Shown here: one piece after another, positions 11,351 to 22,761 of the stretch
How the letters are laid out: each line of letters begins with the position of its first letter
How positions within the stretch are numbered: the stretch's first letter is position 1
Assembly: GCA_032821775.1 (NCBI GenBank)
Contig: JAVLRN010000005.1
Coordinates: 3,658,001 to 3,722,000, forward strand
Length of the DNA: 64,000 nt
From: Sanguinoderma infundibulare
Lineage: Eukaryota > Basidiomycota > Agaricomycetes > Polyporales > Polyporaceae
Reading direction: 5' to 3'
Made by a program: the position numbers and the translations under genes
The notes under the pieces: model-generated
What the model was told of the DNA's origin: nothing
The model's database searches: none
The model's input: the letters and a program-made list of their open reading frames with translations, nothing else

Positions 11351-12050
11351 AGGAGTTGAGAGCATCAGGGAATGGAGATGGCTGACAGCCGGCCCTTGGA
11401 AGTGGACAGCGAAGCCTAGAGACTCGAGAGCATGCCTGGTGTGTCCCGGCAACGTCAACGTGACTTGCCTGTGTCCCTCGTTGAGACTGATTGCATAATG
11501 CCCCAGACAAGCTGCAGACCGTCTGGGGAATGGAAATAACCTCTCTCGGGAACGCCGTCAACTTGCACATTGTACTCAGACTGCCATGCAAGGTCAAAAC
11601 CAAGGTGCAGGATGAGTGGGTTTCTGGACGGCCCCATCAGCCTCACCTGTCGTTGATTGAGGGCTTGACTGCAGCACAGGGTAACCCGTGTTAGGAGAGA
11701 GAGACAGGCCATTTCGCCTTGGCGGTGACAGCTCACGCAGGTGGAGTGGTGGAGAGCGAGGTCCTGCAAGAGAGAAGGAAAAGGGTTCATCAAAGAAGCG
11801 ACTGGAGCGTGATGCATGAAGAAGGAAGAGGCATGGAGAAAGGCACAGAGAAAACAGAGTCAAAGGGTCTGCGTATGTACACGAGATATTCAGTGAACGA
11901 ACACAGTATAGGGCAATGGGCTCCCGAGGCTTCACCAGACAGTCGGGACTTATCCTCCATCTCGGGAGGGAGAGCCGGGTGAAAGACGGGAGGCAGAGGA
12001 TAAGACGAATAACATACTCATACTGGGAGCTGCCCATCCGTCGACGTGGC
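11350..12050. other. Unassigned decayed sequence
   Basis: The longest frames (minus, 11455-11817 and 11594-12037) have no recognisable motif and overlap in different phases. One piece, LGFDLAWQSEYNVQVDG (about 11560-11610, minus), looks protein-like but is isolated. Confidence 0.35.
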
Positions 12051-12560
12051 GTGAGCTTGATTCTCTGGAAGGCAGCGGGCAGAGTGGGGCTTCGATGTCA
12101 TCTTTCGAGTACCTCATCTCCCAGTCTGGGGGCAGGGGATCGTCGTCCAGGTGCTTGTTGAACTGATCCCAGTGGACGAAGAACTCGAGGCGATCCTGGG
12201 GTAGCTGCTGTCGTGTTGTCCTCGGTCTTCACTTATTGGTGCGCTGCATACAGATTTGTGGGCTTGTCACGGATGGAGAGAATCTCAGCCAGGTGCTCCT
12301 CCTCCTGGCCATCTGGGCCCGGGGGTGTGGATGTAGAGCTTGCAGCCCATTGAGATCAGTCACAACGACAACTCACCTAGATCATATAGGATGTATGTGG
12401 GGTAGGGCCCAAGGCCCTTGAAGTCACGGTGCACCTTGGCCTTGAACTCCTTGAGCCCTGGCCGATGATCAATCTGGACTTGTTCGAGTATGTGTTGTCG
12501 CAGATCACCTTGGACGCGATCATGAAGGCCTATATAAATGGTCAGTACCCAAAAGAACCA
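12051..12560 (-). pseudogene. Fungal cyclin (cyclin N-domain) remnant
   Basis: After a TATAG acceptor near 12535 the minus strand reads AFMIASKVICDNTYSNKS. This is close to the conserved helix of fungal Pcl-type cyclins, which bind and activate a CDK. A downstream piece in another frame reads FKAKVHRDF..GPYPTYIL (about 12370-12430). Further pieces near 12090-12215 (LEFFVHWDQFNKHLDDDPLP) may belong to the tail or to another gene. The frame changes several times between these blocks and stops are present. Identification rests mainly on one short block. Confidence 0.5.
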
Positions 12561-14430
12561 CGCATGGCAGAGAACCTGGCTTTTAGACATTGGAGGAGGT
12601 AGAGAGCGGCAAAGGTCACCGAGGAGTGTAGTCGGGTGCGGTGGACTCTCCTCCTCTTGTAATTGGTGGTGGTGGTTGGGTGTATGTGGTGCCATCGACA
12701 ACAACGACGAGCTCAAAGGTGAGGGCTCAGCGACCTGGGGGCAAGGGATGTGCTCGAGAGGAGAGAGGCGATGTGGCGAGTCGGAAGAGAGACCGATGTG
12801 TTAGACGCTTGATTTGGTGACACGTCGCTTTTGGCGCTGCCCAATCGAGCATCTAACACTTGTGACTCTTCCTTGTCTCTCCTCCCACTCGCCACGTTGC
12901 CATCCGCACGGTCACAATCGCCCTCCCAACCTCCACCCACCTGAACCCGAACCCAGCCACTGAGATGGCAGCACTCCAGCACCAGCAAGAGCTCCTCGTC
13001 GACTTCTTCAGCGGCCTCCCCGCCCATGCCCCCCACCGCCCGCGTCCTCATCCGACCACTCATCCCACTCGCCCTCGAAAGCGAGCATGGGCGAGAAGAC
13101 AAAGTGGGGCAGCGTCCTCCTGACTTCGGTTTCGGTGAGTCCATCTCATTCTCTCCCCCTTGCCCCGGACTTACCTGGTGTCATGCTTTAAGGACAGCGT
13201 GCTGATGTGCTTAGCATCCCCCCTCATCTGGCTCACCGGCACTGTCTTTCTCTTCCCTCCCAGGCCACGCATCAAACTCGAAGGCCTCCCGGTGAGCTCC
13301 GCCGAGGAGCATGGGCAGAGGCTCGCAGTGTACGAGTGGGCGGAGGAGCGGTGGGCGAGACACTGCCTGTGAGCGTGAGTCATGGCCGTTATGCCCGTCG
13401 TGGTCATCGGGGCTGTTCTTGGTATGCGGAATCGTTGAGGCGGCCGGCCTTGTGTCTGACATTGCCAACACCTCTGCCCTGCCACCTATGCTTCTCCTCC
13501 ATCCCTTCCACCGAGGACCTAGTTCGCCAACACGATGCCTGCAACGACGGGCAGAGCTCGCCCCACAGTGACTGTTGTCACAGCTGCCGGCGTCGTGCTC
13601 AGTCTCGACACCTGTGGCTCAAACTCCTTGGACGGTGTCCACGGCTCCAGCTCCAGCTCGACGCCCTTGACAGACGGCGACTGGAGCATGAGGAGGTGTG
13701 GGCGTGGGCATGGGCGGAGATTGTAGGATAGTAATTACTTATGTTTGGTCCCCTCACCCTCGCCCTCCATCATCTGCCCGCCGCGGCCCCTTCCCTCTCA
13801 TCAGCCTATCCCCCATCCTTCCCCTTTGCCTCGCTCATAGAAGTTTCGGCTCTCAGGTCAGATGTAGTAACTCCATGTGTTCTTGCTTAAGTTGATATCT
13901 GCGGTGTATGTATATTGTAATGCATGTTCATTGCTGTCCCTATATAGTATGGCTTATAACACTGTTCCTCGGTGTCATTTGTGGAGTGTATAATGCTGAA
14001 TGTGATGTTGAAGCATTCAACTGTCCTGGCATGTTTCAATTGTCCCAACATGAAAATGGGTCTGAAATAGTGCAAAAGTAGTACAAAGTAGTACAACTGC
14101 TGTTCCTGTCCAAGTGATAGTGCCTATTATTACAATTATAAAGATGTCCCTGCATGTTAGTACAATATTAGTACTAATTACATCAAATTAGATTGACAGT
14201 AGCTCCATTAGATCATATTTGTACTAAATGCATTGAATTAGCTTGGGAGGGTTTTCCTGATGTACTCATGCTTGCTAGATTGAATGGCGGACAGGGCGCG
14301 TGGATGCATAAAGGGTGGGATAGGGTGCTGGCAGAACGCATAGACGCACAGTGGGGGAAGTCGTTCCCCCGCCCGTCACGTACGGTGCCCCGACGTGGTG
14401 GTGAGGCGTCGGTATGCACGCCCGGGAGGT
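12561..14430. other. Unassigned sequence: GC-rich, then AT-rich
   Basis: From 12840 to 13730 the sequence is GC-rich, with protein-like pieces such as IKLEGLPVSSAEEHGQRL (plus, 13270-13325) bordered by plausible intron signals, but no family is recognised. From 13890 to 14260 it is AT-rich and gene-free. Confidence 0.4.
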
Positions 14431-14439
14431 CAATCCCGC

Positions 14440-14568
14440 AGTAAGTGTATGTAGAACATGCTGAATATATTTGTTGCTGCGGCTGAACGTCTGAAGGAAT
14501 ATGTGGCACATGGGGGTTGAGATATTTGAGTTTGTTTTGAAATATTTGGCAGGGAGGTGAGGAGAGAC
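14440..14568. repeat. Left part of an AAATATTT-motif-rich repeat, split by the copia insertion
   Basis: The motif (A/G)AATATTTGG and close variants appear near 14461, 14496, 14521 and 14541. The same motif is dense to the right of the retrotransposon (21095-21560), so the two parts were probably one repeat before insertion. Confidence 0.5.
14564..14568. repeat. Likely 5-bp target-site duplication (left)
   Basis: GAGAC directly precedes the left LTR. GGGAC (21095-21099) directly follows the right LTR. The single A/G mismatch fits an aged 5-bp duplication, the usual size for Ty1/copia integrases. Confidence 0.6.
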
Positions 14569-14919
14569 TGTTGAACGTGCATAGTCGAGCATAGCATTGC
14601 ACGGCATAGCTGTGTATCTGGATATCAGCACAGCCCGATATCACATCCATTGCACAGGTGCTGTATAGCCGCCGCACATGATCATCTCATGTGATGCCAT
14701 ACCTTGTATTCTGGTATGGCATGTCTTGTACTGTATAGCCTTAGTAATGCAGTACACTCTGTAGTATATATATGGCCCCCATTGGCCCTAATAACAGTAG
14801 TTCTTCTACTCTTCTCCTCACTCGCCTCTACAGCCTCTCTACCTCTCTAGCCAGGTGAGTATGTGTGACTGCTGCATCTAGTTGCACCCCACAGTGGGCA
14901 ACCCCCACTGTGCTCAACA
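14569..14919 (+). repeat. Left (5') LTR of the copia element
   Basis: 351 bp, beginning TGTTGA and ending TCAACA (perfect 6-bp inverted ends). A TATATATA stretch near 14765 is the probable core promoter, followed by a CT-rich leader. Compared with the right LTR there are ten differences, all transitions. Confidence 0.95.
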
Positions 14920-14934
14920 GGTTATGAGCCCTGG
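14920..14934 (+). promoter_or_regulatory. Primer-binding site matching the anticodon arm of initiator tRNA-Met
   Basis: GGTTATGAGCCCTGG starts immediately after the left LTR. Its complement, CCAGGGCTCATAACC, corresponds to the anticodon stem-loop of eukaryotic initiator tRNA-Met (CAU anticodon), not to a tRNA 3' end. Drosophila copia is the known case of priming by an internally cleaved half initiator tRNA. Confidence 0.75.
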
Positions 14935-15263
14935 TCGATGTTGTGGATACTGCGCCACTCACTGCTGGCTGCGTTCCACTTTTCACCAGCTCACCTGGTG
15001 TTTTTACACGTTTATCATCTATCCCTTGTCGCCGTTATGGCAGACTATCCATGTGTTGGATCAGGCGCGATCATATGCTGCCAGCCACACATGATGGTGG
15101 CTTGGATGTGGTGCGATCTTTGTTATCGCTGCCTGCCATGCCACAGAGGGGGAACCTATGCTGGTATACGCTTCTGGCATTCCTCTCTTCTCTTTGATTG
15201 TCGTTCAGAATGATGACTAACTAGTCTCTTCTGTCCAGACTCCAAATCTCCTCATCAATCGCT

Positions 15264-18200
15264 ATGTCGTTGAACAAGCTCACCTCCCTCGTCCCGGTCC
15301 TCACCGGCCCCAACTACCTTGAGTGGGCGCTGCTCATGCAGGCCTACCTCCAGTCTAACCGTCATTGGACTCTTCCCATGACAAAGACCCTGCTGGTCCT
15401 ACTCGCTGATCTGTCGAACCAGGACAAGGTCGACGCCTGGACCGAGGATGATGCTGCCGCTCGTGGCGACATGCATCTCTGTCTCGACAAAAGCATCGGG
15501 ACCGCGATTGATTCCCTCACCACTGCCAAGGCGGTGTGGGACCATCTCAAGGACGCCTACAGCAAGCCCAGCATCCCGGTCATCTACCAGGACTTCCACG
15601 CCGCCATGGGCATCACCATCCCTGCTGACGGCAACCCCATCACCACGATGGACAAGCTCCGTGCACACTTCCAGACCCTCGAGACCAACCAGTTCACTGT
15701 CGCCGAGCACATCAAGGGGATGATCCTCCTCTCGAAGCTCCCGCCGGCGATGGACCCCATCATCCAGGTCTACATCTCAGGGATCACTGGCACAGCAGCG
15801 AACCCTGCCGTCCGCCAGGTGACCTTCGACGAGGTGCGCAACCGCGTAATCATGCACTGGGAGCAGCGCCAGGGGCGCCACCAGCAGAAGCCGCACGACA
15901 GCGTGAACAAGATCTCAGCGGTCAAGCGCAAGCCGCAAGACTCTACCTTCCGCCAGCAGCAGCGCCCGCAAGGGCAGCAGCAGCAGCAGCGCCCGCATGG
16001 GCAGCAGCACCAGCAGCAGCGCCCTCAGGGGCAGCAGCAGCAAGGTCAAGGCCATCGTGGTCGGTGTGGAGGACGCGGCCATTTTCAGCAGCACCAAGGT
16101 GCGCACCAGCATGCCCACATCGCGCACGTCGCTGAACTCCCTACCATCACCAAGGGCACACTGCCGCACTTGGAGGACCCGTGCGCACTCCTGCACAAGC
16201 CCATCCGTGCGGAAACCGGCCCCAACCACCAGTACACTGCGCTCATGCATGCGTTCGCCCTTGCAATGCAGTTAGGCGTGGAACCGACCATCGAGCGCAT
16301 CAAGACGCTCGAGGTGCTCGTCATGGAAAGCGGCCAATACAGCCGCGTCAACGAGGACGCCCTCAAGGATCCCGTCCTAACGCCGAGGACCGAGTCGCCC
16401 TCAACGCGCTCATCGCCAGAATTATCTGCAACGTTCAGCGCAGATCCCCGCCACACCAGCCCAGATGTGTCGCGCAGCCCAACGCCCCTCGCGGGCCCCA
16501 GCAGTGCGTGGATCATCGAGGTGGACAGCGATGAGGACACGGACCACGAGGACCGTGAGCCCAAGCGCTGCCGGTGCACCCTCAGGGAGCGCATCAGGCC
16601 GCACCTCAGGAAGCGCATAGGCGCGGTCGTCGAGGACGTGGACATGGAGGACACCGTGTCCCTCGGGCTCAGCAGTGAAGATGAGCAAGATGACGACGTC
16701 GAGGAATTCTTCGATCGTCAATGGTCAGTCCCTTCCCCACTATACCATGAGTTGTATGCTGACTGCACGCCTAAATTGGCAGTGACTAGTATCGCAAGAC
16801 CCTCTCGTCGTGTAGATGTATCGCGCATACCTGTAGCTACACCTGTATTACAAGTGGCTACAGAAGATAATACATGCATTCACCGCTCCACATATGCAGC
16901 ATGCACGAAATGTAAGGGGAAAGTGAAATCAGTTGTTAACAACGACCTTTGGATGCTCGACTCAGGAGCGTCCATGCACTTCACTTATTCTATGAGTGAT
17001 TTTGCCAATTTCCGCTACTACAAGACCAAACTACCACTCAATACTGCTGATGGCGTAACTTATATGACTGGCGAAGGCACTGTTTTCCTATTACTGGAAA
17101 CAGGTGGAACGTTAAGGCTGAAAAATGTCGCCTTTGTTCCTAATCTCACCAACAAACTCATTTCTATGGGTGCTCTTCTGCAAGACGGGATGTCGGCGCA
17201 TGCTACTACCGCCAAGATCTCGCTCTACCACAACAATGAGCGTGTCATTTCTTTTAAACCGCGCAATGTTGGTGATACAATTTATGTTATTTATGCGCAG
17301 CCTGTACAGGCGCGAAACATGGTTGTGCTGAAAGGCGTAGATCATGAAACTCTCCACCGTCGCTTAGGTCATCCTTCAGACGATGTGTTGAGACATCTTC
17401 GGAAATACACTGATAAGTGTCTGATTGTCGAGACTCCCAAAAAGGACTCGATTTGCCATGGATGTGCTGAAGGCAAAATGCCATCGCAATCTCACCCGAT
17501 TGACAATCGGCGTGCATCCCGACCTTTTGAGCTGATCCATGTTGATCTGAAATCTTTCCCTGTGCTGTCATACCACAAGTACCAGCATGCAATCCTACTC
17601 TATGATGATTATTCGTCGTATGTGTGGGCGATTTGCCTTCGCACCAAAGATAATGCACTGCAGGCTACACGACAATGGTTCTCATATGTCGAGACGCAGT
17701 TCAATGTGAAAGTAATCAAGTGGAAATCAGATTCTGGAGGCGAACTCAAATCACACGCCTTTAACAACATGCTCAAAGACAGAGGCATCGAGATCATACC
17801 TAGCGCGCCTCATATTCATCAACAGAATGGCCGCACTGAGTGAATCATTCGTACGCTCATGGACAAGAGCGAGGCAATGCGGCATGATGCCTGCATCCCT
17901 CAATCTTGGTGGGAATTCTCCTTCAAACATGCAGCGCACCTGTACAACAGAACACCTATTCATCGCCTTGAATGGTGGACACCTTATGAACTTTTGAATG
18001 GTACCAAGCCAGACATCAGTCACCTACGCGTATTCGGTTGTGGTGCATATGTCTTTTTGCCCCCCAAAGTCCGCAAGAATAAATTATCGCCCAAATCTGA
18101 GCTGATGATTTATCTTGGTGTCGGTGCCGGTAACCACAATCATAAGTTTATGCGCTCACCAAACAAAGTCATCTTCACAGCTGCTCAAGCGCTATTTGAC

Positions 18201-20693
18201 AAAAGTTTGTTTCCAAAATGTACACATGAAAAGAAGCGACATGGGCAACAGAGTGCGCCCGAACCAGTTGAACCTGTGGACCAGGCAACTACTCCTTCTT
18301 TACTCCCTGATGACGATGAAGAGCAACGTTGTCCTCCCAGAAAACCTTCCACAAAGGGCAAGGGAAATGCGCAAGGCCAAGCGCATGCACCAGCTCCAGC
18401 TGTACCCCCTGTACCTCCTCAACCTCGCACACAGCGCGGAGGAGATGTACCAGTAGTGCAACACCCTTTGCCGCCGCAACCTCCTCCAGTTGAACAGCCA
18501 GTTGCACCACAACAGTCTGTGAGGGAGCGGAATGTACCAGTTCGCGAAGGTAATGTCTATGGTGAATCACGTCACCCTACAGACATTTTTAAGGATGTTG
18601 AGAAATGGGGATCATGGAAAAGGTTGGTTGGCGAGATACTGAGTCGCTCTCGGACTGCACCACCTTCAAGGGATGAGCAGGTTCCCGGACCTAGCCATAC
18701 CCGATCACTTCCACAATCACACAATAGATCTGCTGTATGCAGACCACCCGTTCCACTTCCACCTTCGATGTGCACGCACAGGGAATCAACCCCTGTAATC
18801 TCATCTAGTGGTAGCGACGATGATGATGAGGAAGAGGAGGACTTGGGCTCAGACCCAATACCTATACCTGCAGAACCCCTGCCTCAACCTTAGTCGGCCG
18901 CTCCTAGTCCAGATCGCTCAGACCCCGACAATGACAATGATGATGATGACGACGAGGATGAAGATGAAGATGAATATGAATCAGAAGAAGAGTCATCAGG
19001 TCACTCATCAGAAGTCGAAGGTGTCTTGCGTGCCTCTAGAATTGATGTGGCAAAACTATGCCGGGAAGGGGGAGCTAGTCTCATCCAATACCTTATCACA
19101 AAGGCGATTCCACCAGATGAGGGGGAGAAAGTCTCACTGCCCAATGTGCACGAGTGGACTTATCGTGATATTACCAGTCTACCAAAGGCTGAGCAAAAGG
19201 AGTGGTTTACCGCTTGCCACGAAGAATTAGAGGCCCTTTGCAGGTGCAATGTTTATGACTTGATCAACCATCCGAAAGGACGCAAGGTCGTGAAAAACCG
19301 CTGGGTATTCGACATCAAAACTGACGGTCGCAAGAAAGCCAGACTTGTAGCGAAAGGCTTCTCCCAGGTTGAAGGTGAAGACTTCGACAAGATATTCTCC
19401 CCAGTTGTCCGCTTCGAGACAGTTCGTCTTATCATAGCTCTTGCAGCACTCGAGGACTGGCACATCTCAGGACTCGATGTTCGCAGTGCTTACTTGTATG
19501 GCAAGCTGGACGAGGAGATCTACCTGGAGCAGCCAGAAGGATTTCGCATCCCTGGCTCTGAGCACAAAGTCTTCAGACTGAAGCGTGCTCTTTATGGACT
19601 TAAGCAGGCAGGTTTAGCGTGGTGGCGCACCTTGTCTGAGTCCATGAAGTTGATGGGCTATCACCGGCTCACAAATGATGCAGGTTTATACATCTACAAG
19701 CATCACTCTGATGGTGCTATAGTAGTTGTAATCGTCTATGTTGACAATGCGCTTTTCTGTGGGCACGACAAGAAGCTTGTAGCTAGACTTAAAGCTCGCT
19801 TCATGAACAAGTGGGAATGTCGCGATTTAGGCGATGCCAAAGAGTTTTTGTGCATGCGCATTACTCACATTGGCCGAAAGATCTTTTTAGATCAGCACGC
19901 ATATTTGGAGAAAGTACTGGACCACTGCGGCATGACAAACGCATGACCGTCTTCAACTCCACTCCCTGCGGGTTACATATCTGCCCCCAACACAGGACAA
20001 GCTACACCGGAGCTTCGCTCCAGGTACCAGAAAGTTATTGGCTCTCTTCTCTACCTCATGCTAGGTACGAGGCCGGATATAGCTTTCGCTGTGACCAAAC
20101 TGGCACAGTATGCCACAAACCCGACCGAGGATCATCTCAGCAAGGCACTCCACATTTGCCGCTACCTCGTCAGTACCAAGAACTACGCCTTGGTTTACAA
20201 TGGCGATTCTCAACTCAGCTTAATTGCCGCAACCGACAGTGATTGGGCTTCAGATCCACACTCTCGACGATCGCAAACCGGCTTCATGCTAAAGTTAGCG
20301 AACTGCGCATTCTCGTGGGTTTCACATGCGCAGAAGACCATTGCTCTTTCCTCCACTGAGGCTGAGTATATGGCAATGAGCGACTGTAGTCACCAAATAG
20401 TCTGGGTTCACAACTTGCTTGCTGAACTTGGCTATAACCTCGGTCGCGTACCACTATCTGGAGATAATCAAGGCTCCATACACATTGGACAAAATGCTGT
20501 CACAGAAGCAAGGTCGAAGCACATCGACATCCATTACCATTATGTTCGTGAAGTGTACAATCGAGGTATCACCGACATATTCTATGTCGAAGGGACTGAT
20601 AATCCCACTGATATTTTCACCAAGAATTTGGGCACTGTGAAGTTCCACCACTTCTGTCCTCATCTTGGCTTGCATTTCCCTAAGGCAGCTTAA
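15264..20693 (+). pseudogene. copia gag-pol polyprotein, interrupted by three stops
   Basis: One frame of 1809 codons plus terminator runs from ATG 15264 to TAA 20693. Gag begins MSLNKLTSLVPVLTGPNYLEW. A Gln-rich tract with RPQGQQ repeats (codons about 230-277) stands where a CCHC zinc knuckle is usual. A roughly 280-codon acidic, Ser/Pro-rich block follows, with WIIEVDSDEDTD at codons 416-427. The protease motif is DSGAS (Asp566). The integrase has an HHCC-type start (HRRLGHPS...CHGC) and Asp761, Asp823 and Glu859 in DD35E spacing. RT includes GLDVRSAYLYG and YVDN (codons 1492-1495) in place of YVDD. RNase H includes DSDWASD and SSTEAEYMA. Stops: TGA 17841-17843, directly after Glu859; TAG 18891-18893; TGA 19944-19946. 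No frameshift is seen. These lesions should abolish full-length translation. Confidence 0.93.
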
Positions 20694-20734
20694 AGTGTCA
20701 TATCCGCTTGCATACTTGCGAGTGCGTACTTAGC

Positions 20735-20743
20735 GAGGGGGAG
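20735..20743 (+). promoter_or_regulatory. Polypurine tract
   Basis: GAGGGGGAG abuts the right LTR at 20744, the expected position for priming plus-strand DNA synthesis. Confidence 0.85.
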
Positions 20744-21094
20744 TGTTGAACGCGCATAGTCGAGCATAGCATTGCACGGCATAGCTGCGTATTTGGATAT
20801 TGGCACAGCCCAATATCACATCCATTGCACAGGTGCTGTATAGCCGCCGCACATGATCATCTCATGTGATGCCATACCTTGTATCCTGGTATGGCATGTC
20901 TTGTACTGTATAGCCTTAGTAATGCAGTATGCTCTGTAGTATATATATGGCCCCCATTGGCCCTAATAACAGTAGTTCTTCTACTCTTCTCCTCACTCAC
21001 CTCTACAGCCTCTCTACCTCTCTAGCCAGGTGAGTATGTGTGACTGCTGCATCTAGTTGCACCCCACAGTGGGCAACCCCCACTGTGCTCAACA
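20744..21094 (+). repeat. Right (3') LTR of the copia element
   Basis: 351 bp, same length and ends as the left LTR, followed by GGGAC as probable target duplication. The open reading frame ends 50 bp upstream. Confidence 0.95.
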
Positions 21095-21560
21095 GGGACA
21101 TCCCCCCAGTGCTGACTTGGAGCAATCTGAATATTTGGTGGATGGTTGTTTATTGGGACGACTCTGCATTGATCACATGCCCCTCAAATATTTGGACGGA
21201 TGTGGAATATTTGGTGGGCTGGCAGTGTGGGGGATGTCCCTTCCGTTTGCTCAAAATATTTGAAAATATTTGGGGGACACATTGACTAGGGGCATGCCGT
21301 GTGCTTCCAGACTGCAGGCAAAATATTTCAAAATATTTCAGAATATTTGGGGGAGTCCCCTGGGGGAGTACCTACTACATGGCCAACGTCCACAGGACGA
21401 GGTAAATATTTGTATGTATAGCCGAAATATTTGGAGTGGCCCCGCACGACGCCTCGAAATATCTCAGGGGGAGGCACGAAATATTTGGGGGGGGTCTGAT
21501 AGTCATTGGGCTCAAGAATTCTGATAAAATGATAACTATTGTCCAAAAAATATTTCACGA
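21095..21560. repeat. Right part of the AAATATTT-motif-rich repeat
   Basis: At least twelve copies of (A/G)AATATTT, most followed by GG or GGGG, occur in about 465 bp, for example near 21131, 21186, 21208, 21251, 21263, 21321, 21333, 21345, 21402, 21424, 21479 and 21547. The octamer AAATATTT is itself a palindrome. No transposase or coding frame is supported. It ends just before the outer border of the inverted-repeat arm at 21574. Confidence 0.65.
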
Positions 21561-21573
21561 ACCGACACAGGTG

Positions 21574-22515
21574 CGCAAGTTCTGTTCAAGGAGTGGCAGC
21601 GCCGAGCTGGAAGAACACCCACTCTCATGCCTGTTTCTGTCGCGGATGTCCTCAGTAACCGTATCAGCTTGCGCTTCTCGCCCGGTTCGAGAGGTCTGGC
21701 AGACCGGGCGGGGGGATGCAGAAGGGACCCTCGTAGCTAACAGTCCAGGCACGCTAGGCCTCAAGAAAGAAGGAAGGGAACACCGCGGGCCGATGGCACT
21801 GCATCGATCACCGTGCGAAGAATCACAGATGGTCCTGCGTTCCGTTGGCTTGGGCTATGCGTGAGAGTCCGCTGTTAGCCGCTGTTAGTTCTTGCTTTGT
21901 CCTAAGTCCCAAGGCTGTGACACGCAGCGAGCTCGGGAAGGCGACAATCAACTGGCGAGCTCGCGCGGTCAGTAGCTGGAGAAACTGTCACAAAAGCCAC
22001 GTACCGCAGTCTGACGCAGGTGACCTTTAGACGAGGTGGATTGTTTTCAAGGGCCACATAGGCCTGGTATCTCGGGTTTCGCGCGGGGGCTGAACAACAA
22101 CTGCTAGAAATTGGTATCGAGGGGCTGGGGACAGGCCGACCGGTGGTCGAACGTCGGCGCGAGTATGAGTTCGCTCGGGGTACGTACTGAGGCTCCTCGG
22201 CTGGCGGTTCACGCTGACGGAACGGCGGACAGACCTACGTCGCCGGTATCCCACTGCTTACCGTGGATGGTGATGCGGCGTGCGACTTGACCGATGTCGA
22301 CGCCCGCCGGATTTGGAGGGCTTCTTGTCCCATTGGTCGACGAACAGAGCTCAGCGCCCCAGGAGGCACCCTGCTCCTGGGTACCGGTGGAGTGCCTCTT
22401 CCGACCGGCGACCTTAGATGACCCTTGTTTCGCTTGAGCCGCTCCGGCCGATGGGCGACGGCGAACCGATTGCGGACTGGCGGGTCGTAGTCAGAGTGAT
22501 TATGAGCCGCCCGTG
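21574..22515 (+). pseudogene. GH78-like gene relict (arm A copy)
   Basis: Read on the plus strand, 22130-22420 parallels the 3' end of the GH78 gene at 47184-49371. A GWS...SSLG exon end with a GTACGT donor near 22180 is followed by a TYVAGIPLL-like block after an ACAG acceptor near 22230. A DLTDVDA block and a VPLPTGDL block come next. These match TYVGGIQLL, DLTDVDA and GVPLPG in the intact gene, but the frame is broken and most of the gene is missing. The outer 21574-22100 portion is shared with units at 43285 and 44125 but I cannot assign it. Confidence 0.65.
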
Positions 22516-22761
22516 AAGCGGGAGAACTTATTTGGCTACTATATTAGAACTCACTGCAAAAACATCACAGCATTCGCGAGAGCATGAACGCCACGCGGAC
22601 ATCGTGCAGAATCCAGATGCAAGCACCACACCCAACCGCACGAAACGTAGCCAACCAATGCATCCGTAACATCATGACGTACTGGGTCCACAAACATACA
22701 TCGACGAACAGGCAACACGCACGACAGCCAAGAACCAGACGTCAGAAAATGGAAAGCATGG

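Larger units (their letters stand above)
14569..21094 (+). mobile_element. Full-length Ty1/copia LTR retrotransposon, decayed
   Basis: The element is 6526 bp with two 351-bp LTRs (TGTTGA...TCAACA ends), a primer-binding site, one gag-pol frame in the order Gag, protease, integrase, reverse transcriptase, RNase H, and a polypurine tract. The integrase-before-RT order defines the copia class. Three in-frame stops and a changed RT active site make it inactive by itself. The LTRs differ at 10 of 351 positions, all transitions, so insertion was not very recent. It is inserted into an AAATATTT-rich repeat. Confidence 0.95.

Noticed and set aside
22100..22130. TTGGTATCGAGGGG resembling a retrotransposon primer-binding site, with TGTTAGC...AACA as a possible small LTR at 21876-22106
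   Set aside because: The following sequence aligns with the GH78 gene rather than a retrotransposon, and no second LTR is visible.
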